A stretch of 64,000 bases of DNA from Nocardioides sp. zg-1230 (GCF_013155335.1 NZ_JABJQZ010000001.1:1178001-1242000); one strand, 5' to 3'. Counted from the first letter of the stretch, positions 44,988 through 52,767 are shown. Notes: generated by a model not told the origin, from the letters alone. Numbers and translations are program-made.

Positions 44988-45653
44988 TCAGGGGGTGACG
45001 AGGCCCGACTCGTAGCCGAGGACGACGAGCTGGACGCGGTCGCGCGAGCCCGTCTTGGCCAGCACCCGGCCGACGTGCGTCTTCACGGTCGTCTCGGCGA
45101 CGACGAGGTGCTCGGCGATCTCGGTGTTGGTGAGGCCGCGGGCGATGAGGGTGAGCACCTCGACCTCGCGCTCGGTGAGCCGCGCGAGCCGGTCGTCGTA
45201 CGACGTCGGCCCGGCCGGGTCGGGCAGCGCGGCGAAGTGGTCGAGCAACCGCCGGGTGGTGCTGGGCGCGACGACGGCGTCGCCGGCCATCACGGCCCGG
45301 ATCGCGCCGAGCAGGTCGGGTGGGGCGGCGTCCTTGAGCAGGAACGCCGAGGCGCCCGCGCGGATCGCGGCGAAGGCGTACTCGTCGAGGTCGAAGGTGG
45401 TCAGCACGATCACCCGGGGCGGCCGGTCCCGCTCGAGCAGCCGCCGGGTCGCCTCCACCCCGTCGACGCGCGGCATCCGGACGTCCATCAGGACCACGTC
45501 GGCGGCGGTCACCGCGAGCTGCTCCAGCGCCTCGGCGCCGTCGCCGGCGTCGCCCACGACCTCCATGTCGTCCTGGCTGTCGACGAGCATCCGGAAGCCG
45601 GCGCGCACCATCTGCTGGTCGTCGACGAGGAAGACCCGGATCGGCTCGCTCAC
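44988..45653 (-). CDS. NarL/LuxR-type response regulator
   Basis: 221 residues. Receiver domain with DDQQ acidic pair and Asp57 in VVLMDVRMP, and Lys in FLLKDAAP. LuxR-type helix-turn-helix near the end: RLTEREVEVLTLIARGLTNTEIAEHLVV. It starts within the kinase gene (ATGA overlap), so kinase and regulator are partners. The ABC exporter genes lie directly downstream, the common layout in which the pair controls the exporter. Confidence 0.94.
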   Translation of the reverse strand: MSEPIRVFLVDDQQMVRAGFRMLVDSQDDMEVVGDAGDGAEALEQLAVTAADVVLMDVRMPRVDGVEATRRLLERDRPPRVIVLTTFDLDEYAFAAIRAGASAFLLKDAAPPDLLGAIRAVMAGDAVVAPSTTRRLLDHFAALPDPAGPTSYDDRLARLTEREVEVLTLIARGLTNTEIAEHLVVAETTVKTHVGRVLAKTGSRDRVQLVVLGYESGLVTP

Positions 45654-46813
45654 AGCGGCAGCCTCGCAGACACCGCGAACCCGCCGCCCGGCGCCGGTCC
45701 GGCCTCCAGCGTCCCGCCGTGCACGGCCGCGCGCTCGTGCATGCCGACGAGCCCGAGGCCGCGGCCGTCGGGGCGGGCGGCCGCGCCGCGTCCGTCGTCG
45801 CGCACGTCGATCGTGACGGCGCGGTCCACGGCGACGCGCACGTCGACCCGCGCATCCGGCCCCGCGTGCTTGCGCACGTTGGTGAGGGCCTCCTGGACGA
45901 TCCGGTACGCCGCCAGGCCGACGCCGTCGGGCACGCCGGGCGTGTGCGGTGGCAGGTCGGCGGTGACCAGCGTGCCGGCGGCCCGCGCCTCGTCCACCAG
46001 GTGGCGTACGTCGTCGAGCCCCGGCTGCGGGACCACACCGGTGTCGCCCTCGCGGAGCAGGCCCAGCAGCCGTCGCATCTCGGTGAGCGCCTCACGGCCG
46101 GTGGCCGAGATCGTCTCGAGGGTGCCGACCGCGACGTCCGGGTCCTTGGCCGCGGCGTAGCGCGCACCGTCGGCCTGCACGACGATCACCGACAACCCGT
46201 GCGCGACGACGTCGTGCATCTCGCGAGCGATCCGGGAGCGCTCGTCGCGGGCGGCCAGCTCGATCTCGCGCTCGGCCATCCGCTCGGCCTGCTCGGCGCG
46301 CGCGACCAGCGAGGCGACGTACCTCTCCCGGGTCTGCGCGGCGGTGCCGAGGGCCCACGCAGCGGTGACGATCGCGCCGATGGTGACGGTGTAGGGCGCC
46401 AGGTTGCCCGGCGTGAGGTCGCCGGCACCGAAGCCGTGGAGCCAGCGGGTGGCGGCGACCAGCGCACCGGCGTACCCGACGAGCAGCGCCGCGATGCCCT
46501 GCCAGCGCGGCGACCAGCGGGCGACGGAGTAGACGGCGACCGGGAAGGCGAGCTGCCCGACGGCCGGCTGGTCGTACGCCCACGCCTGCAGCGCCGACAA
46601 CCCCGCGACGGCGAGGAAGACCGGCCACGGGTGGCGTCTCCGCCACAGCAGCGGCAACGCCTCGGCGACGGTGAAGGCGGTGGCCACCGGCTGACCCGCG
46701 GCGACGTGCCCCGCGCCACCCACGACGACCACGAACGCCACCAGCAACCGGTCGAGCCACCGCCGCCCGCGCGGACCGAGGCGCCGCGGGTGCTGGTCCC
46801 GTCGTTCGCGCAT
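45650..46813 (-). CDS. Sensor histidine kinase (HisKA_3 type)
   Basis: 387 residues. An N-terminal membrane part with about four to six helices (about 20-150), then a helical linker, then the dimerisation/phosphoacceptor helix with His200 (RIAREMHDVVAHGLSVI). The HATPase domain shows RKHAGPDARVDV, DDGRGAA and GLGLVGMHERAAVHGG. Such kinases with short loops commonly sense the membrane and control MacB-like exporters (as LiaS or VraS do). A TAACGT box 7 nt before the ATG gives a leaderless promoter with an AGACGT direct repeat around it. Confidence 0.92.
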   Translation of the reverse strand: MRERRDQHPRRLGPRGRRWLDRLLVAFVVVVGGAGHVAAGQPVATAFTVAEALPLLWRRRHPWPVFLAVAGLSALQAWAYDQPAVGQLAFPVAVYSVARWSPRWQGIAALLVGYAGALVAATRWLHGFGAGDLTPGNLAPYTVTIGAIVTAAWALGTAAQTRERYVASLVARAEQAERMAEREIELAARDERSRIAREMHDVVAHGLSVIVVQADGARYAAAKDPDVAVGTLETISATGREALTEMRRLLGLLREGDTGVVPQPGLDDVRHLVDEARAAGTLVTADLPPHTPGVPDGVGLAAYRIVQEALTNVRKHAGPDARVDVRVAVDRAVTIDVRDDGRGAAARPDGRGLGLVGMHERAAVHGGTLEAGPAPGGGFAVSARLPL

Positions 46814-46818
46814 GGTGC

Positions 46819-46831
46819 AGACGTTAGACGT
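46819..46831. promoter_or_regulatory. -10 box and direct repeat before the kinase gene
   Basis: On the minus strand TAACGT (46826-46821) lies 7 nt before the ATG at 46813. On the plus strand AGACGT-T-AGACGT forms a 6-bp direct repeat over the same box. It might be an autoregulatory site. Confidence 0.45.
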
Positions 46832-46892
46832 CGTGCCGTCGCGGTGCGTCAGACCACGGGAGGACGGCGCGCGGCGCCCGGTCGGGCCCGAG

Positions 46893-46898
46893 TAGGGT
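46893..46898 (+). promoter_or_regulatory. -10 box of the DUF4177/RidA operon
   Basis: TAGGGT lies 7 nt before the ATG at 46906, the same arrangement as for dnaX and scoA. No ribosome-binding site precedes the ATG. Confidence 0.6.
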
Positions 46899-46905
46899 GC
46901 GAGCC

Positions 46906-47058
46906 ATGACCCAGTGGGAATACCAGGTGGCGCCGATTCCGCTCCACAACGAGGCCCTGATGCTCAACAACTTCGGCCAGGACGGCTGGGAGCTGGTGGC
47001 CATCCACACCAACGCCCAGGGCGGCCTCGTCGCCTTCCTGAAGAAGCAGAAGGCCTGA
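46906..47058 (+). CDS. DUF4177-like mini-protein (Rv3678A-like)
   Basis: 50 residues, too short for most gene callers. It starts MTQWEYQV and contains the DUF4177 pattern LNNFGQDGWELVAIH, ending in FLKKQKA. Its stop is 1 nt before the RidA start. In mycobacteria a protein of similar size sits in the same place next to the ArsA pair. Its function is unknown. The start is fixed by the -10 box, the reading frame and the RidA context. Confidence 0.82.
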   Translation: MTQWEYQVAPIPLHNEALMLNNFGQDGWELVAIHTNAQGGLVAFLKKQKA

Positions 47059-47059
47059 C

Positions 47060-47530
47060 GTGGCGGCGTCTGGTTCCGGGGCAGAGGCCAGGCTCGCCGA
47101 GCTGGGCATCACCGTCCCCGAGGTGGTCCCGCCGGTCGCGGCCTACCAGCCCACCGCCCGCTCCGGCGACCTCGTCTTCACCGCCGGCCAGCTGCCCGCG
47201 CGCGACGGCGAGATGATCGCCGTCGGCAAGCTCGGCGGCGAGGTCAGCGAGGAGCAGGGCTACCAGTGCGCGCGCCAGTGCGCCCTCAACGCGCTCGCCG
47301 CGGTCAAGGCCGAGATCGGCTCCCTCGACGACGTCAAGCGCGTGGTCAAGGTCGTCGTCTTCGTCGCCTCGACGCCCGACTTCACCGGCCAGCCCAAGGT
47401 CGCCAACGGCGCGTCCGAGCTGCTCGCCGAGGTCTTCGGCGACGCCGGCAAGCATGCCCGCTCGGCCGTCGGCGTGACCGCCCTCCCGCTCGGCGTGCCC
47501 GTCGAGGTCGAGATCGTCGTCGAGGTCTGA
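47060..47530 (+). CDS. RidA-family protein (Rv3678c-like)
   Basis: 156 residues from GTG 47060. RidA-type proteins (YjgF/UK114) form trimers that hydrolyse reactive enamine/imine intermediates. The sequence has TARSGDLVFTAGQLPARDGEM and the later VGVTALPLGVPVEVEIVVEV ending. It starts 1 nt after the mini-protein gene, so translation is coupled. In this subgroup the catalytic Arg of classic RidA is not obvious, so deaminase activity is not certain. Confidence 0.88.
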   Translation: MAASGSGAEARLAELGITVPEVVPPVAAYQPTARSGDLVFTAGQLPARDGEMIAVGKLGGEVSEEQGYQCARQCALNALAAVKAEIGSLDDVKRVVKVVVFVASTPDFTGQPKVANGASELLAEVFGDAGKHARSAVGVTALPLGVPVEVEIVVEV

Positions 47531-47542
47531 GCGCTGTCCCGC

Positions 47543-48403
47543 ATGGAGCGCCTCCCACTGCCTGACGCCCTCGTCGAGCAGGCGAGGTCGTACGCCTCGG
47601 GCGAGGCTGCACCCGCCGAGCCGCGCGACGCGGCGACGGTCGTGCTGCTGCGCCCCGGTGCGTCCGGCCCGGACGTCTACCTCCTGCGACGCCAGACCTC
47701 GATGGCCTTCGCCGGCGGGATGTGCGTCTTCCCCGGCGGCGGTGTCGACCCGCGCGACTTCGACGACGAGCTGGTAGACCGCGGGCTCTGGGCCGGTCCG
47801 TCGCCGGCGGAGTGGGCCTTGCGGCTCGGCTGCGACGAGGCGAAGGCGCGGGCGCTGGTCTGTGCCGCCGTGCGCGAGACCTTCGAGGAGTCCGGGGTGC
47901 TGCTCGCCGGGGCCGGCGCCGACTCGGTTGTCGCCGACACGACCGGTGACGACTGGGAGGCCGACCGGGTCGCGCTCGAGTCCCGCGAGGTCTCGCTGAC
48001 CGCCTTCCTGGAGGACCGCTCCCTCGTGCTGCGCACCGACCTGCTCGGCGCCTGGTCGGGGTGGCTGACGCCGGTCTTCGAGCCGCGGCGCTACCGCACC
48101 TGGTTCTTCGTCGCCCGGCTGCCCGAGGGCCAGGTGACCCGAGACGTCTCGAGCGAGTCGTCGTCGGTCATGTGGGCCGGCGCGATGGACGCGGTGTCGC
48201 GCGTCGAGCAGCAGGAGATCCTGATGCTGCCCCCGACCTGGCTGACCTGCCTCGAGGTGGGCCAGCACGCCGACCCGGCCGCGGTGCTCGCCGAGGCGAG
48301 CGGCCGGACCGTCGAGATGTTCATGCCCGAGGTCGTGTCCGACGGGGACGAGTTCATCCTCTCCACCCCACCGCGCTACACCGAGCTCATGGCCGCTCGA
48401 TGA
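47543..48403 (+). CDS. NUDIX hydrolase, long NUDT19-like form
   Basis: 286 residues. A split Nudix motif: FPGGGVDPRDF near residue 70, then an insertion of about 40 residues, then RETFEESGVLL (about 112-122). The insertion is a feature of NUDT19/RP2p-type proteins, which cleave CoA or acyl-CoA. It is 12 nt after the RidA gene and overlaps the MBL gene by 4 nt (ATGA). The mycobacterial order has no gene of this kind in the same place, as far as I remember, so it may be a lineage addition. Confidence 0.85.
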   Translation: MERLPLPDALVEQARSYASGEAAPAEPRDAATVVLLRPGASGPDVYLLRRQTSMAFAGGMCVFPGGGVDPRDFDDELVDRGLWAGPSPAEWALRLGCDEAKARALVCAAVRETFEESGVLLAGAGADSVVADTTGDDWEADRVALESREVSLTAFLEDRSLVLRTDLLGAWSGWLTPVFEPRRYRTWFFVARLPEGQVTRDVSSESSSVMWAGAMDAVSRVEQQEILMLPPTWLTCLEVGQHADPAAVLAEASGRTVEMFMPEVVSDGDEFILSTPPRYTELMAAR

Positions 48404-49209
48404 GCTGGACCGGGGGCACGTTCGGCGCCACCGGCACGTGCGTCCTCGCCCCCAACGCCGACATCATGACGTTGGACGGCACCAACACCTGGGTGCTGCG
48501 CGACCCCGACTCCTCGCGCTCGGTGGTCGTCGACCCGGGCCCCTCGATCGACGCCCACCTCGACGCGATCGACGCGGCTGCCGGCGACGTGTCCGTGGTG
48601 CTGCTGACCCACCACCACGCCGACCACAGCGAGGCGGCACGGGAGTACGCCGAGCGGCACGGGTGCGGCGTACGCGCCCTGGACCCTGCCTACCGGCTCG
48701 GCTCGGAGGGCCTCGGTGAGGGAGACGTGGTCGCGGTGGGCGGGCTGGAGGTGCACGTCGTGGCGACGCCCGGCCACACGTCGGACTCGTTGTCGTTCGT
48801 CGTGCCGCAGGACGGCGCCGTGCTCACGGGCGACACCGTCCTCGGTCGCGGGACGACCGTCGTCGCGCACCCCGACGGCCAGCTCGGGGCCTACCTCTCC
48901 TCGCTCCAACGGCTCCACGCCCTCTGCGGCGAGCAGGGCATCACCACCGTCTGGCCCGGCCACGGCCCGGTCATCGACGACGCACTCGGTGCGCTCGACC
49001 ACTACCTCGCCCACCGCGAGCAGCGACTGGAGCAGGTGCGCGGCGCCCTGCGCGACCTGCACGCGATCGAGCGAGAGGGCGGCATGTTCCCGCACGAGAA
49101 CCTGCCGCGCGCCATCGTCGAGGTCGTGTACGCCGACGTCGACCCCGTGCTGTGGGGCGCGGCGGAGCTGTCGGTGCGCGCCCAGCTGGCCTACCTCCAG
49201 GGCAAATGA
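48400..49209 (+). CDS. MBL-fold metallo-hydrolase (Rv3677c-like)
   Basis: 269 residues from ATG 48400. The metallo-beta-lactamase zinc motif is LLTHHHADHSEAAR (about 68-81), with later ligands in TPGHTSDS, LTGDTVLG and WPGHGPV. The LACTB2-like C-terminal extension has HREQRLEQV and LPRAIVEVVYADV. LACTB2 relatives cleave RNA; the bacterial members' substrate is unknown. It closes the chain DUF4177-RidA-NUDIX-MBL by short overlaps. This neighbour of RidA is also present in mycobacteria. Confidence 0.9.
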   Translation: MSWTGGTFGATGTCVLAPNADIMTLDGTNTWVLRDPDSSRSVVVDPGPSIDAHLDAIDAAAGDVSVVLLTHHHADHSEAAREYAERHGCGVRALDPAYRLGSEGLGEGDVVAVGGLEVHVVATPGHTSDSLSFVVPQDGAVLTGDTVLGRGTTVVAHPDGQLGAYLSSLQRLHALCGEQGITTVWPGHGPVIDDALGALDHYLAHREQRLEQVRGALRDLHAIEREGGMFPHENLPRAIVEVVYADVDPVLWGAAELSVRAQLAYLQGK

Positions 49210-49247
49210 CCCTTGCGCCGGCTCCGCCCGAGGAGTGAGGTGGAGGC

Positions 49248-49799
49248 ATGGACACCACCCAGATGACCAGCCCCCACCAGCCTGTCGTCGTCCTGTCCCG
49301 TGCCCTGGACCAGGCCGGTGACGTCCTCGCCGTCGTGCATCCCGGCGACCTCGACAAGCCGACGCCGTGCCACGGCTGGACGGTGCGCGAGCTCGCCGAC
49401 CACCTGGCCGCCGCTCCCGAGCACTTCCTGCAGCTGAGCCGCGGCGAGGAGGTCGACTGGAGCGCCGGCGCCGGTGTCGAGCCGGACCGCCTGGCGACGC
49501 ACTTCCGCCTGCACGCCGACGACCTCCTCCACCACTGGCACGGCCAGCCCGACGACCAGGTCGCCCAGGCCGACTGGCAGAGCGCCGAGATCGGGGTGCA
49601 CACCTGGGACCTCGTGCGCGCCCTCGGTCGGCCGATGCCGCTGGACGACGAGGTCGCCGAGCGCGGCCTGGCGTTCATGCAGCAGGGGCTGACCGGCGAC
49701 AACCGCGGCGAGGCCTTCGGCGCACCGGTCGACGTGCCCGACGACGCCCCGCCCTACGACCGGCTGGTCGCCTTCGCCGGACGCGACCCCCGCGCCTGA
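49248..49799 (+). CDS. TIGR03086-family (mycothiol-dependent maleylpyruvate isomerase-like) protein
   Basis: 183 residues. DinB-like four-helix fold with metal-binding His: TPCHGWTVRELADHLA (about 40-55) and GVHTWDLVRALGRP (about 116-129), the two signature segments of actinobacterial TIGR03086 proteins. Relatives use mycothiol or act as metal-binding sensors; the substrate is not known. GGTGGAGGC sits immediately before ATG. It is after the MBL gene by 38 bp and before a gene-free stretch of repeats. Confidence 0.87.
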   Translation: MDTTQMTSPHQPVVVLSRALDQAGDVLAVVHPGDLDKPTPCHGWTVRELADHLAAAPEHFLQLSRGEEVDWSAGAGVEPDRLATHFRLHADDLLHHWHGQPDDQVAQADWQSAEIGVHTWDLVRALGRPMPLDDEVAERGLAFMQQGLTGDNRGEAFGAPVDVPDDAPPYDRLVAFAGRDPRA

Positions 49800-49838
49800 C
49801 CCGGCGTACGTCCTGGGTCGGCCGCGCCCGCACCCGCC

Positions 49839-49932
49839 GGTAGTCCAGTGAGCAATGGCTTGTGGGTGGGGTAGTCCAGTGCGGATTGGTCGTGGGGGAG
49901 GCCGATCTCCGACCACTTTCCACTGGACTACC
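49839..49932. repeat. Hairpin element B with a duplicated left arm
   Basis: GGTAGTCCAGTG occurs at 49839-49850 and 49870-49881 in direct orientation, and its exact complement CACTGGACTACC at 49921-49932. The inner pair can form a 12-bp stem, with TGGTCG/CGACCA extending inside. It resembles elements A in size and style but not in sequence. Confidence 0.85.
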
Positions 49933-49965
49933 CCGCGGCGGGCCGGCCGCGGCCTCGCGCGAGTC

Positions 49966-50044
49966 GTCGTACGGACCGAAGGGCGTCCGGCCGGGCCTGG
50001 CTCTCGCGTGGCCGGGGCGGCGCCTTGGGTTGGGTCCGTACGAC
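49966..50044. repeat. Second inverted repeat next to element B
   Basis: GTCGTACGGACC (49966-49977) and GGTCCGTACGAC (50033-50044) form a perfect 12-bp inverted repeat about 55 nt apart. The middle is GC-rich and can fold further (GCCGGGCC/GGCCGGGGC). Confidence 0.7.
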
Positions 50045-50137
50045 GGCCCGCATCCGTAGCCGCGCGGACACAACCCCCGCTGCCGCACCGCTGGCTCGCG
50101 GGCACAGGGTGGCAGGGGCCGACTTCTGTCCGTGCGT

Positions 50138-51373
50138 CTACGACAGGCGACGCCAGAGCCACCGGAGGGCGAGGAGGACGGCGATCGCGGCCGCCACCCC
50201 GAGCCCGATGAACAGCGAGAGCTCGATTCCGAGCGGCGCGGGGGGCTCGTCGGCTGCGTCGAAGTCGTGGGTGAGCTCCTGCGACGAGGTGCCGTCGAGG
50301 TCGGGCACCAGGTCGACGGCGAGGCTGACGCCGAGCGAGTCGGGCACGTCGCGCACCAGGATCCGGTAGGTCCACTCGGACTCGGGCCGGTCGGGCGAGG
50401 TCATCAGCGCCAGGTGTGGACCCTCGACGAAGCTGCCGGAGGGGGCGTCGACCTCAGCCACCAGCAGGCTGTTGTCGGCCCAGCCGACCGGGGTGACGAC
50501 GGCACCGTCGGGATAGAGGTCATCGGGCAGGGCCCGGTCGGGGTCGGTGCCGGTCGCGGTCTCGAAGGGCACCGCGCGGACGGCGGTGTCGTCGGTCGGG
50601 AAGGGCGCGCTGATGCCGAGGCCGGGGGCGGTGACGCCGGTGAGCGGCGCCGAGCTGCTGTCACCGGTGACCGGGTCGATGGTCCAGCTGATCGTCGGCG
50701 GAGGATTGTTCTTGGTGGGCCGGCTCGTCGGCCTGCCGAAGACGTCGACCGCGATCTCCCCGTCCGTGGTCCAGGACATCGCGAGCGGCGTGCCGCCCTC
50801 GGGAGGCAGGTCCACCAGGTCGCTCTCGCCGGTCGCCAGGTCGACGACGCGGTACCAGGCGGTCTGGACGGTGAGCAGCTCTCCCGGCTCCCGCACGTAC
50901 CCCGAGGTGGTCGGGTAGGCCAGCCGCCGGCCGTCCGGGGACAGCGCGAGCCACGGCCCCCGGCGCAAGTCGGCTCCGACGTCGACCACCTCCGGAGTGG
51001 GGAAGTCGGGGAGCTCGACCGGGTGCGCCTCACCGGTGGTCGCGTCCACGAGCACGGGCGAGCCGTCGGGAGCGACATAGGCCACCGAGGCCTGGCCGAT
51101 CGCGAGGTCCGTGACCACCGGGCCGTCCGGCTCGGTGATCCGGCTCGGGATCGCGCCCTCGCGTACGACGTCGCCCGCCGGCCCGACGGCGGAGGGACGC
51201 ACGGCCAGGGCGCCCGCGCCGGCCACCACCGCGACGACGGCGACGGCGGCCGCACCGGCAGCGACCCGGGAACGACGCCGGGCCCGGCGCCCGCGGTCCC
51301 AGGCGGAGGGGTCGGGGGAGAAGGACTGGGTGCGGGCGAGGGCGTCGAGCTCCTCGCGCAGGTCTGTGCTCAT
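50138..51373 (-). CDS. Probable membrane anti-sigma-like protein with extracytoplasmic propeller
   Basis: 411 residues from ATG 51373. The cytoplasmic start (about 1-35, MSTDLREELDALARTQSF, then a basic RRARRRSR run) is followed by a membrane helix (about 36-57). The extracytoplasmic part of about 300 residues has propeller-like repeats (for example LALSPDGRRLAYPT). A second membrane helix (about 382-402) and a WRRLS tail end the protein. It overlaps the sigma gene by 4 nt, the usual setting for a regulator of that sigma factor. No classic zinc-binding anti-sigma motif (HxxxCxxC) is present. Confidence 0.7.
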   Translation of the reverse strand: MSTDLREELDALARTQSFSPDPSAWDRGRRARRRSRVAAGAAAVAVVAVVAGAGALAVRPSAVGPAGDVVREGAIPSRITEPDGPVVTDLAIGQASVAYVAPDGSPVLVDATTGEAHPVELPDFPTPEVVDVGADLRRGPWLALSPDGRRLAYPTTSGYVREPGELLTVQTAWYRVVDLATGESDLVDLPPEGGTPLAMSWTTDGEIAVDVFGRPTSRPTKNNPPPTISWTIDPVTGDSSSAPLTGVTAPGLGISAPFPTDDTAVRAVPFETATGTDPDRALPDDLYPDGAVVTPVGWADNSLLVAEVDAPSGSFVEGPHLALMTSPDRPESEWTYRILVRDVPDSLGVSLAVDLVPDLDGTSSQELTHDFDAADEPPAPLGIELSLFIGLGVAAAIAVLLALRWLWRRLS

Positions 51374-51861
51374 GCGTCTGCTCCCACCAGGTCGGCGAGC
51401 TCGGGGGCCAGGACGCGCAGCCGGTGGAGGGCCTGGCGCGACATGGACTTGACCGCACCGCTGGAGATGCCCAGCTCGGCGGCAGTCTGGACCTCGGTGA
51501 GGTCCTCGAAGTAGCGCAGCACCAGCACGGTCCGCTGGCGCGCGGTGAGCCGGCGCAGGGCCTGCTCGAGGGTCAGCCGCAGCGTCGGGTCGGCCGCGGC
51601 CACCGGGGCGTCGTACGACTCCAGCGGGGTCTCGACCAGCTTGCGCCGGCGCCACCAGGAGATGTTCTGGTGGTACATCGTGCGCCGCACGTAGGCCTCG
51701 GGCGAGGTCTCGATGCGCTCCCAGTGCTTCGCCGCCTGCACGAGCGCGGCCTGCACCAGGTCCTCGGCGAGGTGGTGGTCGCCGGTGAGCAGGTAGGCGG
51801 TGCGCGCGAGCGCGGGTCCGCGTGCGTGCACGAACCCGTCGAACGCCGATCGATCAGTCAC
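51370..51861 (-). CDS. SigE-family (ECF-like) RNA polymerase sigma factor
   Basis: 163 residues from GTG 51861. AAGGGGG lies 5 nt before GTG 51861, so this start is preferred to GTG 51876. Region 2: YLLTGDHHLAEDLVQAALVQAAKHW (about 23-47), then VRRTMYHQNISWWRRRKL. Region 4: LTARQRTVLVLRYFEDLTEVQTAA with SSGAVKSMSRQALHRLR as the recognition helix. Actinobacterial SigE-70 family. It is coupled to the membrane protein downstream, its likely partner. Confidence 0.92.
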   Translation of the reverse strand: MTDRSAFDGFVHARGPALARTAYLLTGDHHLAEDLVQAALVQAAKHWERIETSPEAYVRRTMYHQNISWWRRRKLVETPLESYDAPVAAADPTLRLTLEQALRRLTARQRTVLVLRYFEDLTEVQTAAELGISSGAVKSMSRQALHRLRVLAPELADLVGADA

Positions 51862-51929
51862 GGTGACCCCCTTCACGAGGTACGACGCACGGATGCGTCG
51901 CCACGGGGGTCAGTGCGGACGAAGAAGTT

Positions 51930-52607
51930 TCAGCGGGCGCGGCGGGAGAGGCGCTCGAGGTCCATGATCACCACGGAGCGGGGCTCGAGGCGCAACCAGC
52001 CACGTGAGGCGAAGTCGGCGAGCGCCTTGTTGACCGTCTCGCGGGAGGCACCGACCAGCTGGGCGAGCTCCTCCTGGGTGAGGTCGTGGTGGACGTGCAC
52101 GCCGTCGTCGGCGGTGCGGCCGAAGCGGTCGGCGAGGTCGAGGAGCGCCTTGGCGACACGGCCGGGCACGTCGGAGAAGACGAGGTCGGCGACCACGTCG
52201 TTGGACTTGCGCAGCCGCGAGGCGAGCTGCGAGAGCAGGCCGCGCGCGACCTGAGGGCGGCCGTCGAGCCAGCGCAGCAGGTCGTCGTGGGAGAGCGAGC
52301 CGAAGGAGGCGTCGGTGACGGCGGTGACCGTCGCGGAGCGCGGGCCCGGGTCGAAGAGGGAGAGCTCGCCGAACATCTGGCCCGGGCCCATGATGGCGAG
52401 GAGGTTCTCGCGGCCGTCGGAGGAGGAGCGGCCGAGCTTCACCTTGCCCTCGGTGACGATGTAGAGCTTGTCGCCGGAGTCGCCCTCGTGGAAGAGGACG
52501 TCGCCACGACGCAGCTTGGTCTCGGCCATCGAACCGCCCAGCGCCGTTGCCGCCTCGTCGTCGAGCGAGCTGAACAGCGGTGCCTGCCGGAGCACGTCGT
52601 TGTCCAC
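51930..52607 (-). CDS. crp: CRP/FNR-type global regulator
   Basis: 225 residues from GTG 52607 with GGGAGGA 5 nt upstream. The cyclic-nucleotide domain shows LFHEGDSGDKLYIVTEGKVKL and FGELSLFDPGPRSATVTAV with Arg-Ser-Ala-Thr (phosphate-binding cassette). The C-terminal winged helix-turn-helix has LTQEELAQLVGASRETVNKAL. It is close in length and motifs to mycobacterial Crp (Rv3676) and corynebacterial GlxR, which bind TGTGA-N6-TCACA and control carbon and respiration genes. It is divergent from nth as in mycobacteria. One near-perfect site lies in its own promoter. Confidence 0.95.
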   Translation of the reverse strand: MDNDVLRQAPLFSSLDDEAATALGGSMAETKLRRGDVLFHEGDSGDKLYIVTEGKVKLGRSSSDGRENLLAIMGPGQMFGELSLFDPGPRSATVTAVTDASFGSLSHDDLLRWLDGRPQVARGLLSQLASRLRKSNDVVADLVFSDVPGRVAKALLDLADRFGRTADDGVHVHHDLTQEELAQLVGASRETVNKALADFASRGWLRLEPRSVVIMDLERLSRRAR

Positions 52608-52661
52608 GTCAATCCTCCCAGTGGGGTGCGTCCCGACGGGTGCTGCTCGGGATCCGGGACG

Positions 52662-52685
52662 ATCCTAGCCGTGGTCCGGCTCACA
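52662..52685 (-). promoter_or_regulatory. crp promoter with CRP-like site
   Basis: On the minus strand TAGGAT (52667-52662) is a -10 box about 54 nt before the GTG. Directly upstream, 52671-52685 reads on the plus strand GTGG-TCCGGC-TCACA, one change from the CRP consensus. A site so close to the -10 would fit autorepression. Confidence 0.5.
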
Positions 52686-52754
52686 ACCGCGACTCGGCGC
52701 GGGCGAGGCGCCGTTCGCGGCGGCTTCGGCTTAGGTGGTGTCGGAGCCGGACCG

Positions 52755-52760
52755 TACGCT
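52755..52760 (+). promoter_or_regulatory. -10 box of nth
   Basis: TACGCT lies 7 nt before GTG 52768. No ribosome-binding site precedes the GTG, so a leaderless transcript is likely. Confidence 0.55.
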
Positions 52761-52767
52761 GGGGCGC

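Larger units (their letters stand above)
49800..50137. other. Gene-free stretch holding repeat elements
   Basis: 338 bp with no convincing gene in any frame. It lies between the end of the TIGR03086 gene and the end of the convergent anti-sigma-like gene. It contains three copies of a 12-bp word and a second 12-bp inverted repeat (separate entries), and no ordinary terminator besides these. Confidence 0.7.
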
